A stretch of 64,000 nt of DNA from Strigamia acuminata (GCA_949358305.1 OX442321.1:4117605-4181604); one strand, 5' to 3'; numbered from the stretch's first letter, positions 36,236-47,106 are shown. Notes: generated from the letters alone by a model not told the origin. Program-made: numbers and translations.

Positions 36236-36560
36236 TTTGGCTGACGCTATTTCTACTGATATTTCAGTAGAAATAGCACACAGGCTATTTCTACTGATAT
36301 TTCAGTAGAAACAGTGCACCGGCTATTTCTACTGATATTTCAGTAGAAATAGCGCACAGGCTATTTCCACTGATATTTCAGTAGAAATAGCACACTGGCT
36401 ATTTCCACTGATATATTTCTACTGATATTTCAGTGGAAATAGCACATAGGCTATTTCCACTGATATATTTCTACTGATATTTCAGTGGAAATAGCACATA
36501 GGCTATTTCCACTGATATTTCAAGAGAAAGAGTGTGTGTGCTATTTCCACTGAAATCTTT
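36236..36560. repeat. 38-bp tandem repeat in which each unit is a hairpin
   Basis: Seven units of GGCTATTTCTACTGATATTT plus CAGTAGAAATAGCACACA. Within each, GCTATTTCTACTGA and TCAGTAGAAATAGC are perfect 14-bp inverted arms around a 4-base loop. Two later units are extended to 52 bp by an inner partial duplication. Paired changes (TCTACTGA to TCCACTGA with AGTAGAAA to AGTGGAAA) keep the stem in several units. Confidence 0.92.
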
Positions 36561-36673
36561 GGAAAAGTCATTGATTTTATTATATTGTTTTATTTTTTTT
36601 GCCAAATGTTTTTGCATTGTTTGATAGATTTTTTAATGCTTAATTAGTCTTTATTAGTCTTATTATTATTATA

Positions 36674-36952
36674 TTACTGTTCGGTTAAAATGACAACATT
36701 GATATTTACTGCTTCTTCACATCGAAAATCGCAGTAATACTTGTCATTACCACCTTTAAAATTGTTAACACAGCTAGCATGAAACCATTCCAAACATCGA
36801 ACACACTGCACCATAGTACGACGATATGGCTTCCGGCACTTACAAAATACAATTTTTTTCCTGATTGAGCATAATATTTTTTTTGAATAGTCATCCCGAA
36901 TTGTTGGAAATGGTGTCAAATTTCCATTTTTGAGGCATTTTTGGCTCCTCAA
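36674..36952 (-). pseudogene. PHD-finger protein fragment
   Basis: Minus frame of 92 codons. Residues about 42-84 form a PHD zinc finger: FCKC, then QCVRC, WFHASC and YYCDFRC, matching the C4HC3 ligand order with the conserved Trp-Phe-His. There is no upstream exon with good splice sites and no poly(A) signal in the expected place. The frame is flanked by hairpin repeats and a dispersed repeat. PHD fingers read histone tails in host proteins but also occur in transposon-encoded proteins. Here a mobile-element or retrocopy fragment is more likely than a complete gene. Confidence 0.5.
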
Positions 36953-36984
36953 TTGCGAATGATCAAAATCAACTTGTTTTATTT

Positions 36985-37335
36985 TAAATTATCTCTTGCT
37001 GAAAAGTTTTGAGAAAAAAGGTTTAAAACTTTAGGTTACAAAGCTGAGTAGACTAATGTTCTAAACCTTTTTTCTCAAAACTTTTCAGAAAGACATAATT
37101 TTTTAAAAACAGTTTTAGACTAATTGGATCGTGTTCTACATCTTTCTAATTCACTTTTTCTCTCTATCTGTCACAGTTCTCGAATTACAATATGGGTGAC
37201 CTTGAAGTTGACCTTTGAGGTCAAGTTGGATGTCATAATTGGATTTCCCCCAAAATACAACCCTGACAATTATTTTGCTAAATCAACATCTAAAACAGTT
37301 TGGCAATTATTTACTGTGAACCAGACTTTTTAGAC
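36985..37335. repeat. Dispersed repeat related to 48880-49090
   Basis: Begins with an inverted repeat (TTTTGAGAAAAAAGGTTTAA at 37006 and AACCTTTTTTCTCAAAA at 37064), then shares TTTTAGACTAATT, TTCTAATT, GACCTTGAA and TTGGATGTCATAATTGGAT-like blocks with the insert in intron 8 of P450-8. Confidence 0.6.
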
Positions 37336-37552
37336 CAATATACGACTTTTTCGTGTGGGCTGTGCCGCAACATACGGTAGTGCCATCTCTTGATCAGATC
37401 TTACATCAAAACCAAGGTTTCAAGCCAACTGCTAATTAATTATTTTCCCCAAGTTAAAAAGGAAGTACGCAATTTGATATTTTCAAAAGCTATTCAAATC
37501 CTACCATCATAGCATATCTTGAATGCTCATAAGCGTCCATGACCTGCTCTTA

Positions 37553-38544
37553 CAAGGAGACCGCAAGAGTGTGTAATCCACAATTGTTAAAATTGTTTGT
37601 AAATAAAGCATTCACATCACCTAAACAATCTATTTTTCTCATATTAAAATGCACCTCTCTCTCACATTGTTACAAACAGTAACAACACACAGGATTCCTT
37701 GCTGTGTGTTGAAACACCATTTTTTGATATTTTGAGTAAAAAGGTCAAGTGTAGCACTACATTTGGTGATTAGCCTGTTCAAACCTTACTCTGGAACCCA
37801 GGTAATTTGATATCACATGACATATGACATCACAACTTTGTTCACCAACATGACTGCCTGCATGAAGCAGCAATAGTGTGTTGTGGTGGCTCAGTGGTTA
37901 AGGTAATGAATCAGGAATCTTTCCACACAGGTTCAAATCCTGTTGTTGGTGAAAATTTTTACTTTTATTTTTTCTTTATTTTTAGCAGTCAAGTTAATGT
38001 TTGTTATTTTATATTTTTTTTAAAATTTTTTTTTATAATTTTAATTATATTAAATTAATTAATTAAAATTTTTTAAAAAAAAATATAAAATAACAAACAT
38101 TAACTTGACTGCTAAAAATAAAGAAAAAATAAAAGTAAAAATTTTCACCAACAACAGGATTTGAACCTGTGTGGAAAGATTCCTGATTCATTACCTTAAC
38201 CACTGAGCCACCACAACACACTATTGCTGCTTCATGCAGGCAGTCATGTTGGTGAACAAAGTTGTGATGTCATATGTCATGTGATATCAAATTACCTGGG
38301 TTCCAGAGTAAGGTTTGAACAGGCTAATCACCAAATGTAGTGCTACACTTGACCTTTTTACTCAAAATATCAAAAAATGGTGTTTCAACACACAGCAAGG
38401 AATCCTGTGTGTTGTTACTGTTTGTAACAATGTGAGAGAGAGGTGCATTTTAATATGAGAAAAATAGATTGTTTAGGTGATGTGAATGCTTTATTTACAA
38501 ACAATTTTAACAATTGTGGATTACACACTCTTGCGGTCTCCTTG
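37553..38544. mobile_element. 992-bp near-perfect palindromic (foldback) element with a tRNA-like core in each arm
   Basis: The two arms of about 490 bp (37553-38045, 38050-38544) are almost exact reverse complements meeting in an AT-rich centre near 38048. Ends: CAAGGAGACCGCAAG and CTTGCGGTCTCCTTG. It is flanked by a 3-bp TTA duplication (37550-37552, 38545-38547), the size and sequence preferred by PIF/Harbinger elements. Each arm holds a pol-III-like A box (TGGCTCAGTGGTTAAGG) and B box (GGTTCAAATCC) about 40 bp apart. The near identity of the arms implies very recent origin or conversion between arms. It sits 117 bp before the P450-6 ATG, in a place that is uninterrupted in P450-5. Confidence 0.93.
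37880..37946 (+). other. tRNA-like sequence (left arm copy)
   Basis: GTGGCTCAGTGGTTAAGG (A-box-like) then ACAGGTTCAAATCCTGT, a perfect 5-bp T-arm with B box. The acceptor stem does not pair and no clean anticodon arm forms, so it is not a functional tRNA; it looks like a tRNA-derived SINE head. The mirror copy is at about 38151-38217 on the minus strand. Confidence 0.6.
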
Positions 38545-38607
38545 TTAGATTCTCCGTCTTGAATGTTTTTAACATTTGATTACTTTGGCTAAAATTAGTC
38601 TCTATAT

Positions 38608-38629
38608 GATAAGAATATTTCAAGTTATC
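38608..38629 (+). promoter_or_regulatory. Paired GATA sites upstream of P450-6
   Basis: GATAAG at 38608 and TTATC at 38625, same spacing as in P450-5. They survive on the gene-proximal side of the palindrome insertion. Confidence 0.45.
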
Positions 38630-39235
38630 TGATCTCAAAGTTAAACTGTAGGACTACACAATGCATCTCGAATTAATTTTGGCTATATTACTGATTATTT
38701 GCATTACTATTTGGCAAATACGCAGAAAAAATTATACAAAATACTACAACGCGTTCCCAGGACCTGCAGGATGGCCCATCATTGGAAATGCGTTGGAGTT
38801 GTGGATTAATCATGAAGGTAAGACGCAATCAATATCAAACTCATATTTTATAAACCTAATATTTATTTATTTACAGATATGCCAGCTTTACTTAGCTTTT
38901 ATAATAAAAAATGGCCTAAATATTTTCGCTTGTCGATATGCCACCTAAAGACGATATTTATTACCAATGCAAAAGACGTAGAAGTAAGATTTCAATAAAA
39001 TTTGCATGAAATTCAAAGTTGATATTTTCTCCTGGCTTAAATATGACATCCGTTGTCACTATCCTTGAATTTCCCCATCTAAATTCACTCTGTTAAAGAG
39101 AAGATATGATATTTCTACATTTATTTTGGTAGACGATTTTGACAAGTTCAACTCTCATTGACAAAGCAAGTTTGTACCAATATGTTCATCCGTGGTTGGC
39201 TACGGGTCTTCTAACGAGGTTAATTTCAAGTTTAT

Positions 39236-39546
39236 GATAACATGGACACATATCCAGGTGTTATTTCCTATTGATTCGTTGTTCTGTGCGCTGATTGAAT
39301 GACAACAATCATGTGTCATGCATTGCTTGCCAACTAAGCATACATGTAACCTGTTGTCGTCCCAGAATGCAGTGCAGCTGTACAGGGTGGAAGAAAAGTC
39401 TGTTCCCCTCCATATATTTCCTGAGCAATTGCATCTAGGCCAACTTTGATGAAGCGATCGTATAGAAAGTTGGGCGAGAGCAATCCTGTGGTGGTAAAAC
39501 GCACTGAACATGTGGATACGCGTCCATGTTATCGTTGGTTCATGAT
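39236..39546. mobile_element. Degenerate MITE in intron 3 of P450-6, with a second insertion
   Basis: Same element and position as 34079-34284 in P450-5. A further roughly 105 bp (39373-39478) starting TACAGGGTGGAAGAAAAGTC have inserted. That end resembles mariner termini, and the piece recurs inverted at about 49097-49168 in intron 8 of P450-8. Confidence 0.75.
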
Positions 39547-39740
39547 GGGAGTATCAATCTGTTTCATTGGATGTTATAATTAATTTCAGCACTGGACGAA
39601 AATGGCAGACACGTCGCAAATTGCTGACACCATCCTTTCATTTCCGCATTATGGAAGATTTTATGTTAGTGTTCAATGAACAATGTGACACATTAATAGA
39701 AGTTTTGAATCAAAACGTGAATAATCGACCAATTAATATA

Positions 39741-40061
39741 CCGTACTGCCTCGATTTAACGCCGGTCGTATCTAAACGCCGGCTCCTGATTAAGCGCCGG
39801 GCAAACTGAGGACGAAATGGCAATAAACGCCGGCCTTAAATGAACGCCGGGTTTGTTTAAACGCCGGGTTGAAACGTTTTTTAAACGTTTTGAGAGGTCT
39901 TTTGGTCGAAACATCGAAGAATAGCTAGCAATGAGTGGCTTTCCAATTTTTTTTTTCGGGTAGACGCCCGGCGCGAATAATCGCCGGGCTTTGAATGAAC
40001 GCCGGGGGGGTCAACTAGAAAAAATGAATAAACGCCCCGGCGTTAAATCGAGGCAGTACGG
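39741..40061. mobile_element. 321-bp word-tiled MITE (AACGCCGG type) inside P450-6 exon 4
   Basis: Terminal inverted repeats CCGTACTGCCTCGATTTAAC and GTTAAATCGAGGCAGTACGG, 20 bp and perfect, flanked by TA on both sides (39739-39740, 40062-40063): a Tc1/mariner-type target duplication. The interior repeats the word (A/T)AACGCCGG at least ten times in both orientations. There is no coding capacity. A relative with similar ends is at 58430-58707. Confidence 0.95.
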
Positions 40062-41511
40062 TATACTCTTTTATAACTTTGTGCACGTTGGACATTATTT
40101 GTGGTTAGGACTAATAATAATTGTTAGGAATGCATCTGATTTACTGTGCTCTATTTTAGAATCTGTTATGGGTGTAAAAGTGGATGCTCAAATAAATTAC
40201 AAGTCGCCAACACCATATGTTCATGCTACAGAAAGGTAAAATGTATCTTTAGTGTTACTTCTTACTTATCGTTCAAAAGAAACAGCCAGATGTTGATTAA
40301 TATGATTGCAGGATAAAAACACTAATTTTTACAAGGATGAATGTGTTTTATTTATGGCCAGATGTGCTGTTTGGATTATTCCCTGAAGGTCGAGAGCATG
40401 CAAAATGCTTGAAAATTCTGCATGGTTTTACAGATAAAGTCAGTATTTAGTAACATGACATTATTTTTATAATTTGTTTACAATCAAACTAATTAGGTAA
40501 TTCGAGAAAGAAAAGTCATCTTGCAACAAAAATCAGAAACTGAAAGCGAAACACATGAAAAGAAAAAATATCGTCCATTTTTGGATTTGCTTCTTGAAGC
40601 CTCCGATAGTGGAAAGAATTTATCCGATTCAGACATTCGCGAAGAAGTCGACACTTTTATGTTCGCAGGACATGACACGACAGCGGTTGGAATTAGTTGG
40701 ATACTGTTTCTTTTAGGAAATAATCCACATGTGCAGCAAAAAGTGCATGAGGAATTAGATACCATTTTTGGTAAAGACTATGTCAATACCTAATACTGCA
40801 CTGTATTGGCAAATCTACAATTAAATTACATTTTACAGGTGATGACAAAACCAAACACGCCACAATTGATGATTTGAAACGTATTAAATATCTAGACTGT
40901 GTAATTAAGGTACCGTACACCTCATATTTTTCAACCAGTAAGTTTCATCTAACCCTGTGGCTAATGCAAATATTACTTTCTAGGAATCTCAGCGAATATT
41001 TCCATCTGTGCCAAATATAGCTCGTGAAGTAAAAACCGACACAGTGGTTGGTAAGAAGCTAAGGAAAAAAAATTAAATACCACAACTAAAATTATTCTCT
41101 TGTTCACAGATGGCAAAATTATTCCTGTAGGAACAATGGCATTCATTAATGTTTTTCTGTTACATAAAGACCCAGATGTATTCCCTAATCCAAAAACATT
41201 TGACCCTAGTAGATTTTTTCCAGAAAATTCTTTAAACAGAAATCCTTTTGCTTACATTCCATTCTCTGCCGGACCCAGAAATTGCATTGGTAAGCTTAAG
41301 ATTTAGCACAAAGAGTTCCACATAAAAATCTGCATTTTTGTTTTCTAAAGGTCAAAAGTTTGCCATGTTGGAGATGAAATCAGTTTTATCTCGCCTGTTA
41401 CGTTCATTTACCATCAAATCATTAGAAGCTCAAGATAAAATTAAATTTACTCTTGACATAGTTACTATGCCAAAATATGGAATTAATGTTCAGCTTAAAC
41501 CTCGCATATAG

Positions 41512-42660
41512 TGAAAATAACAACAACATTAAAAGTCATTGTGCATTTAATTCCAATTCTAAAAATCTTGAAACTAATTTTCCTGATGTAGTGTTTGATC
41601 ACCTTCCTATGCCGTAGTTAGTTTTGTATAAAAAGAAATTGTTTAGGTTTGAGCACATTAGGAAATTACATTGTATTGTTAGCAATAAAATGTACAAGAG
41701 GCATTATGCGGATGCAAGATGTCAAGGCGTGATCACGCAGTTTCCATATTTTCCCCTAGCAACGGTTGACCAAGTATTGAACAGCTTTACGCAAAAAGTC
41801 TGCCATGCTTTAGGCTTAAACCTTGACTTCTTATTTCGTGTCTGTGGGCAAGATACAAAAAAAACTGTAGAGGTTTGGATCAGAAAATAAGGCTGCACTG
41901 TGTAGGAAAGAAAAGAACACAGCATTTATTCCATGTAGAATATGGATGCTTGGTAATGAACAGTGTAAGTGACAACGGTAACTAGGCAGCAAAACAACGT
42001 GCTACATGATACAAGTAAGGTGGCACATTTGGTACCTCGTAAATACACAATTGTAAATGGAAATAAAACATATGATGCAATATTTAAATAAGCACTAATT
42101 ATAAATTAACACTAATTAAATATACAAATTCAAAGAACGGAGAACCAATTGTCTAACAAAAACATTTCATTTTTGAATTATCGACCGAATCCCGTTGTGC
42201 AGTTATGATTTTTGAACTAAGGCGCCATTATTAATTTTGACGTAATGTCAGCACATGACCAATGCCAGCCAATGAAATGTTTATTCGATCAGTACAGATA
42301 TACTCAGTTATTTTTAAATATAAAGTTAAGATACATGCGATTGATAGCAACCCTCTCTTTTTTTAACCCCCACCACAATTCTAACCTACGGTCTCAAGCA
42401 CCCAGTTATAATTTTATTTACTACTTTGCTTCAGATTCTTTGATAAGATAATTTTAAAATGACAACATCTCAAGGTTCCAAGCCAACTTGCAATTACATT
42501 TTTTGCTCAAGTTAAAAAGGAAGTAGGCAGATTCAACCTTGATATTTTCAAAAGCAATTCAAATTCACCCTTCTACCATATCACCCAACCTTGTGCCTCC
42601 ATCCGCATTCATGGATCCTCCGTCTTAAATATTTTTTTAATTTTATCACTTGAGCTGAAA
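41512..42660. other. Intergenic region between P450-6 and P450-7
   Basis: ATTAAA near 41530 may serve P450-6. A plus frame of 88 codons (41624-41890, mixed composition, ending VWIRK) has no recognised domain. The 200 bp before P450-7 resemble the upstream regions of P450-5, -6 and -8 (AAGTTAAAAAGGAAGTA). Confidence 0.45.
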
Positions 42661-42666
42661 TTACCT

Positions 42667-42701
42667 GATAAGAATATTTCAAAATAGCCAGTCTACTTAT
42701 C
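42667..42701 (+). promoter_or_regulatory. Paired GATA sites upstream of P450-7
   Basis: GATAAG at 42667 and CTTATC at 42696, 32-66 bp before the ATG. Spacing is wider than in P450-5 and -6 (23 bp between). Confidence 0.5.
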
Positions 42702-42732
42702 AGATCTCAAAGTTAAACTTCAGGAATACGCA

Positions 42733-45561
42733 ATGCACCTCGAGTTAATATTAGCTTTTTTACTCATTATTTGTATTACTATTTGGCAAATACGAAAAAA
42801 AAAATATACAAAATATCTTAACGCGTTCCCAGGACCAGCAGGATGGCCTCTCATTGGAAATGCATTAGACTTGTGGATCAAACATGAAGGTAAGTCGCAA
42901 TCAACACCAGACTCCTATTTAATTGTGAGAACCGAGACTTGTGAAGATGAAGCAACTAATGAGTTTATTTCAGGCTGAATAATTTTAAGGAAGGGTTGGG
43001 CAAAGTACATGTGCAAAGTACAAGAAATCGTTATTCGATATTATAACAATGAGGCGATATTACGCGGCAGGTACTTTTTCCTTATAAAAACCCCGTTATG
43101 CCTATAAGTCGTAGTGGAAAACTTATAACTCCACCAGAGCTTACACTATTTCTGAAACTAGCGTAGCCAATCCGATAATTTTCCACTATTTACATCACTG
43201 ACTAAAAATTTGGATTATCAATGACCTCTTTCGCTCCCAATTTGAATTATCCGCTTCATTCACGCGCGAAGCACATGTTACGGTTTATCCAATTGTTTCT
43301 GCTTTGAATTCATTTAAATTTACAATAATAAAGTTGCAGCATTGTATTAAAACATTTAAAAACAAGAATTCTCTCTTTTTATGCTAACAAGACAATACTA
43401 GTTTCGGTAATCACGTGACATGTATAAGGTTTTAAGTCTAATTTTATCATTATAACATGAAACTTCAACCACAACCCAAACTTTAAGGAAAAAGTACCTG
43501 CCGCAAACTGTGTATTAATCGATATTGCTAGTGATATAATTCCATAATTGCATTTAAACTCCACAAGCGATATAAAACGATATGAAGATATTATTGTTTA
43601 ATTTCCACATTTATAAATATTTTCTTTATCTGCAGATATTCCGTCCTTATTTCACTCTTACAATAAAATATGGCCAAAATATTTTCGCTTCTCGGTAAGC
43701 TATCTAACGATGATATTTATTTCCAATGGAAAAGATGCGGAAGTAAGATTTCAATAAATTTTGTATTTTCTCCTTACTTCATTGTTGCCTTCATATTTAT
43801 TTTTCTAGACAGTTTTGTCAAGTTCAACTCTCATTGACAAAGCAAGTTTGTACGATTATTTTCATCCGTGGTTGGGCACTGGTCTTCTAACAAGGTTAAT
43901 TTCAAGTTTACATTCGTTTTAAGTTCTATCAGATTCTATAATTCACTTCAGCACTGGACGAAAATGGCAGACACGTCGCAAATTGCTGACGCCATCTTTC
44001 CATTTCCGTATTTTGGATGATTTTATGCCAGTGTTCAATGAACAATGCGACACATTAATTGAAATTTTAAATAAAAAAAACGTGAACAATTCAACAATTG
44101 ACATTTTCCATTTCATAACATTGTGCACATTGGACATTATTTGTGGTTAGGACTAACAAAAACAGTTACAAAATCACGCTAATTATTGAGTTCTATTTTA
44201 GAATCTGTTATGGGTGTGAAAGTGAATGCTCAAATAAATTACGAGTTGCCAACACCATACGTTCATGCTATAGAAAGGTAAGAAGTATCTCTAGTTCATA
44301 AGGCAAATGAATGTTTTTGGAACAATATGATTGCAGGATGAAGGATCTAGTTTATACAAGGATGATGGTATTTTATTATTGGCCAGATCTGTTGTTTGGA
44401 TTATTTCCCGATGGTCGCGAACACGCAAAATGCCTGAAAATTCTGCATGGGTTCACAGATAAGGTCAGTATTTTAGTAAAATGACATTATTTTTATAATT
44501 TGTTTACAATTAAACTAATTAGGTAATTCGAGAAAGAAAAGTTATTTTGCAACGAAAATCAGAAACTGAAAGCGAAATACCTGAAAAGAAAAAATACCGT
44601 CCATTTTTGGATTTGCTATTTGAAGCATCCGATAACGGGAAGAATTTATCCGATTCGGACATTCGCGAAGAAGTCGACACTTTTATGTTTGAGGGACATG
44701 ACACCACAGCAGTTGGACTTAGTTGGGCACTATTTCTTTTAGGAAATAATCCACATGTGCAGCAAAAAGTGCATGAGGAATTAGATACAATTTTTGGTAA
44801 AAACTATGTCAATACCTAATACTGCACTGTATTGGCAACTCTATAACAAAATTACATTTTACAGGTGATGACAAAACCAAACACGCCACAATTGATGATT
44901 TGAAGCGGATGAAATATCTAGACTGTGTAATTAAGGTACCGTACACCTCATATTTTTCAGCCAGTAAGTTTTACCTAGGCTTGTGGCTAATGCAAATATT
45001 ACTTTCTAGGAATCTCAGCGAATGTTTCCATCTGTGCCAATTTTAGGTCGTGAAGTAAAAACCGACACAGTGGTTGGTAAGAAGTTGAGTGAAGAAATAT
45101 TAAAATTCAAATTTTAAACAAAAATTTGTTTTCCCATGTTCTCAGATGGCAAAATTGTTCCGCCCGGGACAATGGTTTCCGTAGCTGTTTTTCTGTTGCA
45201 TAAAGACCCAGATGTATTCCCCAATCCAGAAACATTTGATCCCAGTAGATTTTTTCCAGAAAATTCTTTAAACAGAAATCCTTTTGCTTACGTTCCATTT
45301 TCTGCTGGACCAAGAAATTGCATTGGTAAGCTTAAGATTTAGCACAAAGAGTTCGCATGAAAATCTTCCTTTTTGTTTTCTAAAGGTCAAAAGTTTGCCA
45401 TGTTGGAGATGAAATCAGTTTTATCCCGCATGTTACGTTCATTTACAATCAAATCATTGGAACCTCAAGATCAAATTAAATATACCATTGACATAATTAC
45501 TATGCCTAAATATGGAATTAAAGTTAAACTTACACCCCGCGATACTAAAAATCCCACGTGA
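42733..45561 (+). CDS. CYP4: Cytochrome P450, CYP4 family (P450-7)
   Basis: Exons 42733-42889, 43636-43742, 43809-43894, 43952-44145, 44202-44277, 44337-44463, 44523-44796, 44865-44935, 45010-45076, 45146-45325, 45386-45561 give 504 aa without a break. Exon 4 is one codon longer (194 bp) because of an A-run that inserts a Lys (NKKNVNN). I-helix [14 protein letters not shown] (306-311), K-helix ESQR (365-368), heme [10 protein letters not shown] with Cys445. The helix with LWPD in its neighbours reads YWPD here. Intron 1 is enlarged to 746 bp by nested elements. The second half of exon 10 and the start of intron 10 are nearly identical to P450-8, suggesting conversion. AATAAA at about 45612. 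Predicted ER-anchored monooxygenase. Confidence 0.92.
43003..43615. mobile_element. Nested elements in intron 1 of P450-7
   Basis: The outer element shares GGGCAAAGTxCA, TACAAGAA and TTATTCGATATTA, plus its far end (CATTTAAACT-CACAAGC), with 51595-51680. Inside it is a second element of about 440 bp whose ends GGCAGGTACTTTTTCCTTA and AAGGAAAAAGTACCTGCC (about 43066-43504) are inverted repeats. Confidence 0.65.
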
Positions 45562-45611
45562 AACCACAGTCTAGGAACCCACCAATGTATAAATGTGATA
45601 ATTAATCTCCA

Positions 45612-45617
45612 ATAAAG
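45612..45617 (+). terminator. Poly(A) signal of P450-7
   Basis: AATAAA about 50 bp past the stop codon. Confidence 0.55.
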
Positions 45618-45839
45618 ATATTTCTGAAAAATTTTTATATATTTTCTCATTTAAAAAATTTAATTTAGTTTATCTAAAATATTTTTTATTTGAATTTTTT
45701 ATCTAAAATTCCTTTGCTGCATTCAAAGTCTAAGATGTCTATCTAAACTTTTTATGTTGACAAACGAGTTTTCAGAAAAATGATTTTGGCTTTGAACGAA
45801 ATGATCGGCGACAAAATGAATCTAGTTCCATAAATCCAA

Positions 45840-46130
45840 CATACACTATGTTTACATGCATGGAATATTTCGAGTGAGTTGAAATATTCCGTGTGCACAA
45901 CTGTCATGTAAACAGGGATGACAAGGATTATTCGAGTAGTGAATAATCCCTCGCAGAAGGTTGTTTAATTTGAGTAAACTCTAACTATTTTTATTGCGTA
46001 TGCGCGAATCGCTTCTGGCACTTCCCCATTGGCCAAAAACCGAAAAAGATCACGAATTATTTTCTACATGTAAACACACTCGAATTATTCACCACTCAAA
46101 ATATTCGGTGCATGTAAACGTAGTATTATA
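45840..46130. mobile_element. MITE with GTTTACATGCA termini
   Basis: The ends ACACTATGTTTACATGCATG and, inverted, TGCATGTAAACGTAGTAT share a 20-bp-class inverted repeat. Inner inverted copies of GGAATATTTCGAGTGA and TCACCACTCAAAATATTC extend the match to about 35 bp. Confidence 0.7.
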
Positions 46131-47071
46131 GTCTACTCAGTGTTCGTCTGGACAGGATATCTTGCAATATTAAATTCCCTCTCTCAACAGAACCGCCTGT
46201 AAGTCCCAGGGGGGTGCATTCTGCTTACTCTGCCGTCATTGGTCGAAAAATATGACGTTGTCAACGGGACTAGCAACGTATGTAAAAGTCCTAAAATATA
46301 TACTGGTATGTGATATCAGATTGCTAGGGATATTTAATACGGAGAGATAATACTCGAATTTTATGTTAACATAAAATAAAATAAAATTGAGACTAATTTC
46401 ATGCGTGTGCATTAAATTTAATTTAATTTAATTTGACGCCATGAATGGCCGGTGATACAACAATACAGATTATAATCTGTGACATCAAGGTCCCAGCAGC
46501 CACGTTGTGCGCAGATCAATGCGCGCAAAATTGCTATTTTTTTTGCCAGATGGCGCAACCTTATAGTATTCAAGTAGCGTTGTGTAAGTCAGGACAACTT
46601 TCTGGGACTCATCCTATGTTCAAGCTACACAGAGAACACATGTCATTAATGCGCAGCGCCATCTGGTGATGCTTTATTGAACTAAATTGCTATGAAATGC
46701 GCGTTAGAGCCAGCCGACACACGGTATGGCTCTACACCGTGACAATATTCAAAATTATTTCCCACCACTAATTGGCATTCTGCCTCATTTCAGGTGTGTT
46801 AATAAGAGAATAAATCTACTATCTGTCTGACCTTACTAACAAGCTCTTTTCTGGACTCAATCCAACCAGAAAACAACCAATCCACAAACAATATTAAGAC
46901 TTTCAGCCAGCTGGCGGTTTATTGTTTTCCTCAATGCAAATCAGGTTTGATCTACATCTTTTTGAAGCTATCCAGGAACTCTGCCCACCATCGATGCATT
47001 CAGCCTGACTTGATCATGGACTTTCCATCCTAAATATTTTTTCAATTATATAACTTGAGTTAAAATTACCT
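46131..47071. other. Intergenic region upstream of P450-8
   Basis: Contains an inverted copy (about 46655-46745) of the dispersed repeat at 23985-24080, with CTCTACACCGTGACAATATT. From about 46960 it resembles the other subgroup-B upstream regions. The 74-codon frame at 46445-46669 lies in repeat and is not called. Confidence 0.45.
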
Positions 47072-47106
47072 GATAAGAATATTTCCAAATTGTCAGTCAA
47101 CTTATC
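47072..47106 (+). promoter_or_regulatory. Paired GATA sites upstream of P450-8
   Basis: GATAAG at 47072 and CTTATC at 47101, 33-67 bp before the ATG, in the block shared with P450-5, -6 and -7. Confidence 0.5.

Larger units (their letters stand above)
38661..41511 (+). pseudogene. CYP4: Cytochrome P450, CYP4 family (P450-6), exon 4 disrupted by a MITE
   Basis: Exons 38661-38817, 38877-38983, 39133-39218, 39590-40103 (interrupted), 40160-40235, 40312-40438, 40497-40770, 40839-40909, 40984-41050, 41110-41289, 41351-41511. Without the 321-bp insert at 39741-40061 and one TA copy, exon 4 has the family's standard 191 bp and continues in frame. With it, the frame runs into a stop about 22 codons after the junction. 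All other exons are open, with AGHDTT, ESQR and [10 protein letters not shown] intact, so inactivation is recent. The 992-bp palindrome 117 bp before the ATG probably disturbs the promoter as well. Rescue by splicing out the MITE is conceivable, but no standard donor/acceptor pair at its edges would restore the exon. Closest relative: P450-5. Confidence 0.92.

Noticed and set aside
37880-38217. Functional tRNA genes in the palindrome arms
   Set aside because: A and B boxes and T-arm are present, but the acceptor stem does not pair and no anticodon stem forms; better seen as tRNA-derived SINE heads.
41624-41890. 88-codon frame after P450-6
   Set aside because: Mixed composition but no recognised motif, no signal or anchor, no splice evidence.
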